Source of the DNA: Calycina herbarum
Lineage: Eukaryota; Ascomycota; Leotiomycetes; Helotiales; Pezizellaceae
Reading direction: 5' to 3'
DNA length: 64,000 bases
Assembly: GCA_001414485.1 (NCBI GenBank)
Contig: LLEY01000026.1
Coordinates: 310,001 to 374,000 of the forward strand
Positions 61,311-64,000 of the stretch are shown in pieces. The stretch's first letter is position 1, and every line of letters starts with the position of its first letter. The notes beneath the pieces are model-generated. The model was not told the DNA's origin, did not search any database, and saw only the letters and a list, made by a program, of their open reading frames with translations. A program made the position numbers and the translations under genes.

Positions 61311-61897
61311 GAAGTCGTGACGTGACCTCCCCGTGATTTAGGTGATCTCACACCCACCTTCTCTTTCGAGCTTCCAGAACAATTGGCGTGGGAGCTCTAC
61401 GCCATATATATCGCATGAAATCATCAAGATGGGATTCTAAAATATCGATGGGAACGAAAAAAGAAGGGTTAACGACCATTAAGCCGGCCCTAAGCACGTT
61501 TAACTAGGTTTTCGATGGGTCTGGGAAATTTCGCGAACGATTTCTCTTACGCAAGATTTTCTCTTAGGACAGCACGACATTACTGTTACTCGGGTTTAAG
61601 TGGATCTTTCTCATGGCTTCTCCTTAATGTTGTGGTCTGTTAGCTCTGGGCGGTCGGTTTTTTTCTCTTGGATCTGACATTTCGTCCATTCTAGTACATC
61701 ACGTCTTCGCCCTTGCGAATGGTAACATCAACATGCTGTGATCCAAGTGGCAAAGCAATGAAATATATACTGTAAAGATGTCTTTTCTTTGGCTTGCTTG
61801 TAGCGTTTGTATGGTTCCAGATTCAAATTTGTTTTGTCGAAATCGAATCGTTCAAAGCGTTTCGAGGTGTTTTGAAGTTTTTCCACCAACTTTCACT

Positions 61898-63712
61898 ATG
61901 AGTGCACAATCCGAGGTCGTTGTGAAATCAGGTGATGCAAGTCTTACGGATTCTGAGCGCAAGTTGAATGCATCTCATGAGGTTATTGATCATGAAGGTA
62001 AAGGGTTCGTGTGGGAATGCGAAATATCTTCTAACTGAATTTTAGATGACACCGAACAATATGTCACCAGCGACTCCCGTCGAGAAATCGGATTCATTTC
62101 TGCGGTGTTCTTGATTTTTAATCGTATGGTTGGAACCGGAATTTTCGCTACTCCGTCCGCAATTTTACAACTCTCAGGATCTGTTGGGCTCTCATTATTC
62201 TTGTGGGTTGCCGGAATGCTCATCGCATACGCCGGCCTGTCGGTTTACATGGAATTTGGAACAACGATCCCGCGAAATGGAGGCGAGAAGAATTATCTCG
62301 AATACGTTTACCGAAAGCCAAAATTTCTCGTTACCGCCATGTACTCTGGATACGTTGTTTTGCTAGGTTGGGCAGGAAGTAACTCGGTTGTGTTTGGCGA
62401 ATATATCCTTCATGCAGCGAATGTGGAAGTGGGTCGCTGGAATCAGAGAGGTGTGGGATTGGCTTGCATTACAAGTGCGTTCTTGATCCACGGATTAGCT
62501 TTGAAATGGGGATTGAGACTTCAGAATCTTCTTGGTATAATCAAGCTCCTCATTTTGCTTTTGATTATCGTTTGCGGATTTGTAGGTACCCTTGTTCTCC
62601 CCGGCTTTTGACAAAACTAATCAAGATAGGTTGCACTTGGTAGTCACCTTAAGATTGATAAACCGGATAATTTCACCAATGCTTTTGAAGGCACGACTGG
62701 TAGTGCTTACGGAGTTGTCACTGCCTTGTATAACATCATTTGGTCTTACATCGGATACAGTAATGCTAATTACGCATTGTCTGAAACCAAGGACCCGGTT
62801 AAGACTCTGAAGAGAGCTGCTCCAGCTGCTTTGGCACTGGTTTCCGTGCTCTATATGCTCGTCAACGTAAGTTTTCCAATCCTCTCATCATACATCATAA
62901 TCACCTTCCACTTCCATGGCTAAACTTCAAACAGATTGCATACTTCGCCGCAGTTCCCAAAGACGAAATTATGTCCTCTGGTCGTGTTCTAGCCGCGTCT
63001 TTCTTCCGCAACATCTTCGGACCAAAGGCTGAACGGGTACTCTCCGTCTTCGTTGCCCTCTCAGCATTCGGAAACGTCCTTTCTGTGATCTTTTCTCAGG
63101 GTCGTCTAGTACAAGAAATTGGACGTGAGGGTATTCTCCCTTGGTCACGTCTCTGGGCAAGCAACAAGCCCTTTAACGCTCCCTTTATGGGCCTCTTTGA
63201 GCACTGGCTCATTTCAGTGATCATTATGCTCGCACCTCCACCTGGAGATGCATACAACTTTATTCTCAAGTACGTTCCTCCCAAAGTTTCTTAGAAATCA
63301 AACATTAACAGACGAAACAGCGTAATCTCTTACCCTCTAGCAGTAATCAACGTCTTTGTAGCTGGAGCTCTCATCCACCTCTACCTCCACCCATTCTCAG
63401 TCCACCGAAACCCTCAACAAATGGAGTCCTCCATTCAAAGCCACCCTCCCAATCACAATCTTCTTCCTCCTCTCAAACATCTACCTCGTTGTCGCTCCCT
63501 TCGTTCCTCCTACCGATGGCCAAAACGTTTACAAATCTCTACCTTATTACCTACATTGTCTCGTTGGAATTGCCATCTTCATCGCGGGTGCTTTCTACTG
63601 GGTCATCTGGGCCATGATTTTACCAAGAATTGGAGGCTATGAGCTTGTTCGCGAGACAATTATTGAAGGCGATGGGTGGGGACGAGCGGAGTTTGTTAAG
63701 AGGAAGTTGTAG
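61898..63712 (+). CDS. mup1: High-affinity methionine permease-like (MUP1) transporter, frame broken near the end
   Basis: Exons: 61898..61997, 62046..62581, 62630..62866, 62935..63269 and 63321..63712. The first four junctions keep frame. Seen: a hydrophilic N-terminus, then the APC-superfamily pattern: FNRMVGTGIFATPSAIL in helix 1, FGTTIPRNGGEKNYLEY, then repeated membrane helices, SYIGYSNANYALSE, and helix-rich C-terminal part ending FVKRKL. Known: Mup1-type permeases import methionine (and cysteine) across the plasma membrane. In the last exon the frame shifts by one between the helix ending LIHLYLHPFS and the homologous continuation TETLNKWSPPF (about 63398-63404). Neither frame alone covers both. 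A 43-nt intron (63358-63400) would repair the frame but remove the helix. Whether this is mutation, assembly error or unusual splicing is unresolved. Confidence 0.85.
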
Positions 63713-63848
63713 ATTATGTTTTCCCGGGAGTTTGGTGTTTGATATTTGTTCATTAGATGTTAGATACCAGGAGTTGTGGAGAAGGAAGAACGGAACTTTG
63801 TAAGTTTGTCGCAATATTCAAATATTAATTTTAATCTCTATTCCACTT

Positions 63849-64000
63849 TTACTCGAGGATTTTCTCAATCCTATTAGGGAAAGGGATTTCTTCCACCCCT
63901 CCTCGGAAGGCTATCCACCAGTCAGCAAGCTTGGAGTTGCGGTTGGTGCGTGGGTTGGACAGATCTTTGGTTCTACGCAGTCTCACAGAACTTCCTGATC
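63849..64000 (-). CDS. 3' end of an unidentified gene (partial)
   Basis: The minus-strand frame is open from the window edge to the TAA at 63849-63851, giving about 49 residues of protein-like sequence with segments KLADWWIAFRGG and FPNRIEKILE. The rest lies beyond the window. I do not recognise the family. It is convergent with the permease (137 bp between stops). Confidence 0.5.
   Translation of the reverse strand, partial: SGSSVRLRRTKDLSNPRTNRNSKLADWWIAFRGGVEEIPFPNRIEKILE

Larger units (their letters stand above)
57711..61897. other. Long intergenic region upstream of the permease
   Basis: Over 4 kb without a supported gene. The 169-codon minus frame at 58437-58946 has no domain. A segment at 60905-60935 (TTTACTGCGGCTTTTACTGTCCATCGCGA) matches the inner inverted repeat of the element at 2014-2431 and looks like a solitary end. 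A candidate zinc-cluster palindrome is at 61296-61310. Confidence 0.5.

Noticed and set aside
1..64000. Secondary-metabolite gene cluster around the LaeA-like methyltransferase
   Set aside because: No polyketide synthase, peptide synthetase, terpene cyclase, P450 or cluster regulator was found. Neighbours are housekeeping genes or empty sequence.
1..64000. tRNA, rRNA or CRISPR features
   Set aside because: Scanned by eye for T-loop motifs (GGTTCGAATCC-like) and regular spaced repeats; the few GTTCGA strings lie in coding or unstructured sequence, and no spaced repeat array was seen.

Overview
This window is nuclear DNA from a filamentous ascomycete. Coding genes are split by short introns of about 45-130 nt with GTAAGT/GTATGT-type donors, CTAAC-like branch sites and CAG/TAG acceptors. 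Proteins are typical of Pezizomycotina, and intergenic spaces are long. Protein flavour suggests Leotiomycetes (Helotiales), but that is an impression from sequence, not a search result. No rRNA, tRNA, CRISPR array, operon or prokaryotic feature was seen.

Layout. 0.4-1.6 kb: a CCCH zinc-finger gene followed by a 14-bp minisatellite. 2.0-2.4 kb: an inverted-repeat (MITE/foldback-like) element. 2.8-5.4 kb (-): a ten-exon gene of unknown function with a duplicated block at its 5' side. 7.6-8.1 kb (-): NHP6-type HMG-box protein. 10.8-13.4 kb: a large divergent protein kinase-like protein. 14.6-15.7 kb: a GNAT acetyltransferase. 15.8-16.6 kb (-): orotate phosphoribosyltransferase, divergent from NOG1 (17.4-19.7 kb). 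19.7-26.2 kb: gene-poor, with palindromes, an AT-rich tract and a second copy of the inverted-repeat element. 26.2-27.5 kb: LaeA-like methyltransferase. 29.5-31.8 kb (-): DUF300 membrane protein, divergent from a giant FMP27/BLTP2-type lipid-transfer protein (32.3-42.2 kb). 43.5-46.3 kb: translation elongation factor 2. 47.1-47.8 kb (-): mitochondrial Aim41/YqeY protein. 48.8-49.5 kb: membrane/RS-like protein. 50.9-52.2 kb: acid-ceramidase/NAAA-like hydrolase. 52.5-54.0 kb (-): membrane-tethered indoleamine-dioxygenase-like protein. 56.4-57.7 kb (-): GPI-type surface protein. 61.9-63.7 kb: methionine permease-like gene with an apparent reading-frame break. 63.8-64 kb (-): 3' end of one more gene.

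The genes do not form a biosynthetic cluster. Most are housekeeping (NOG1, EF-2, URA5, NHP6, FMP27, AIM41) with scattered accessory genes. The most notable structures are the repeated element with nested inverted termini, unusual splicing (an 18-nt microexon, GC-AG introns, an in-frame removable intron in NHP6) and the permease frame break. Gene models were assembled by hand from reading frames and splice signals, with phase checked at each junction. No convincing new multi-gene system was found.
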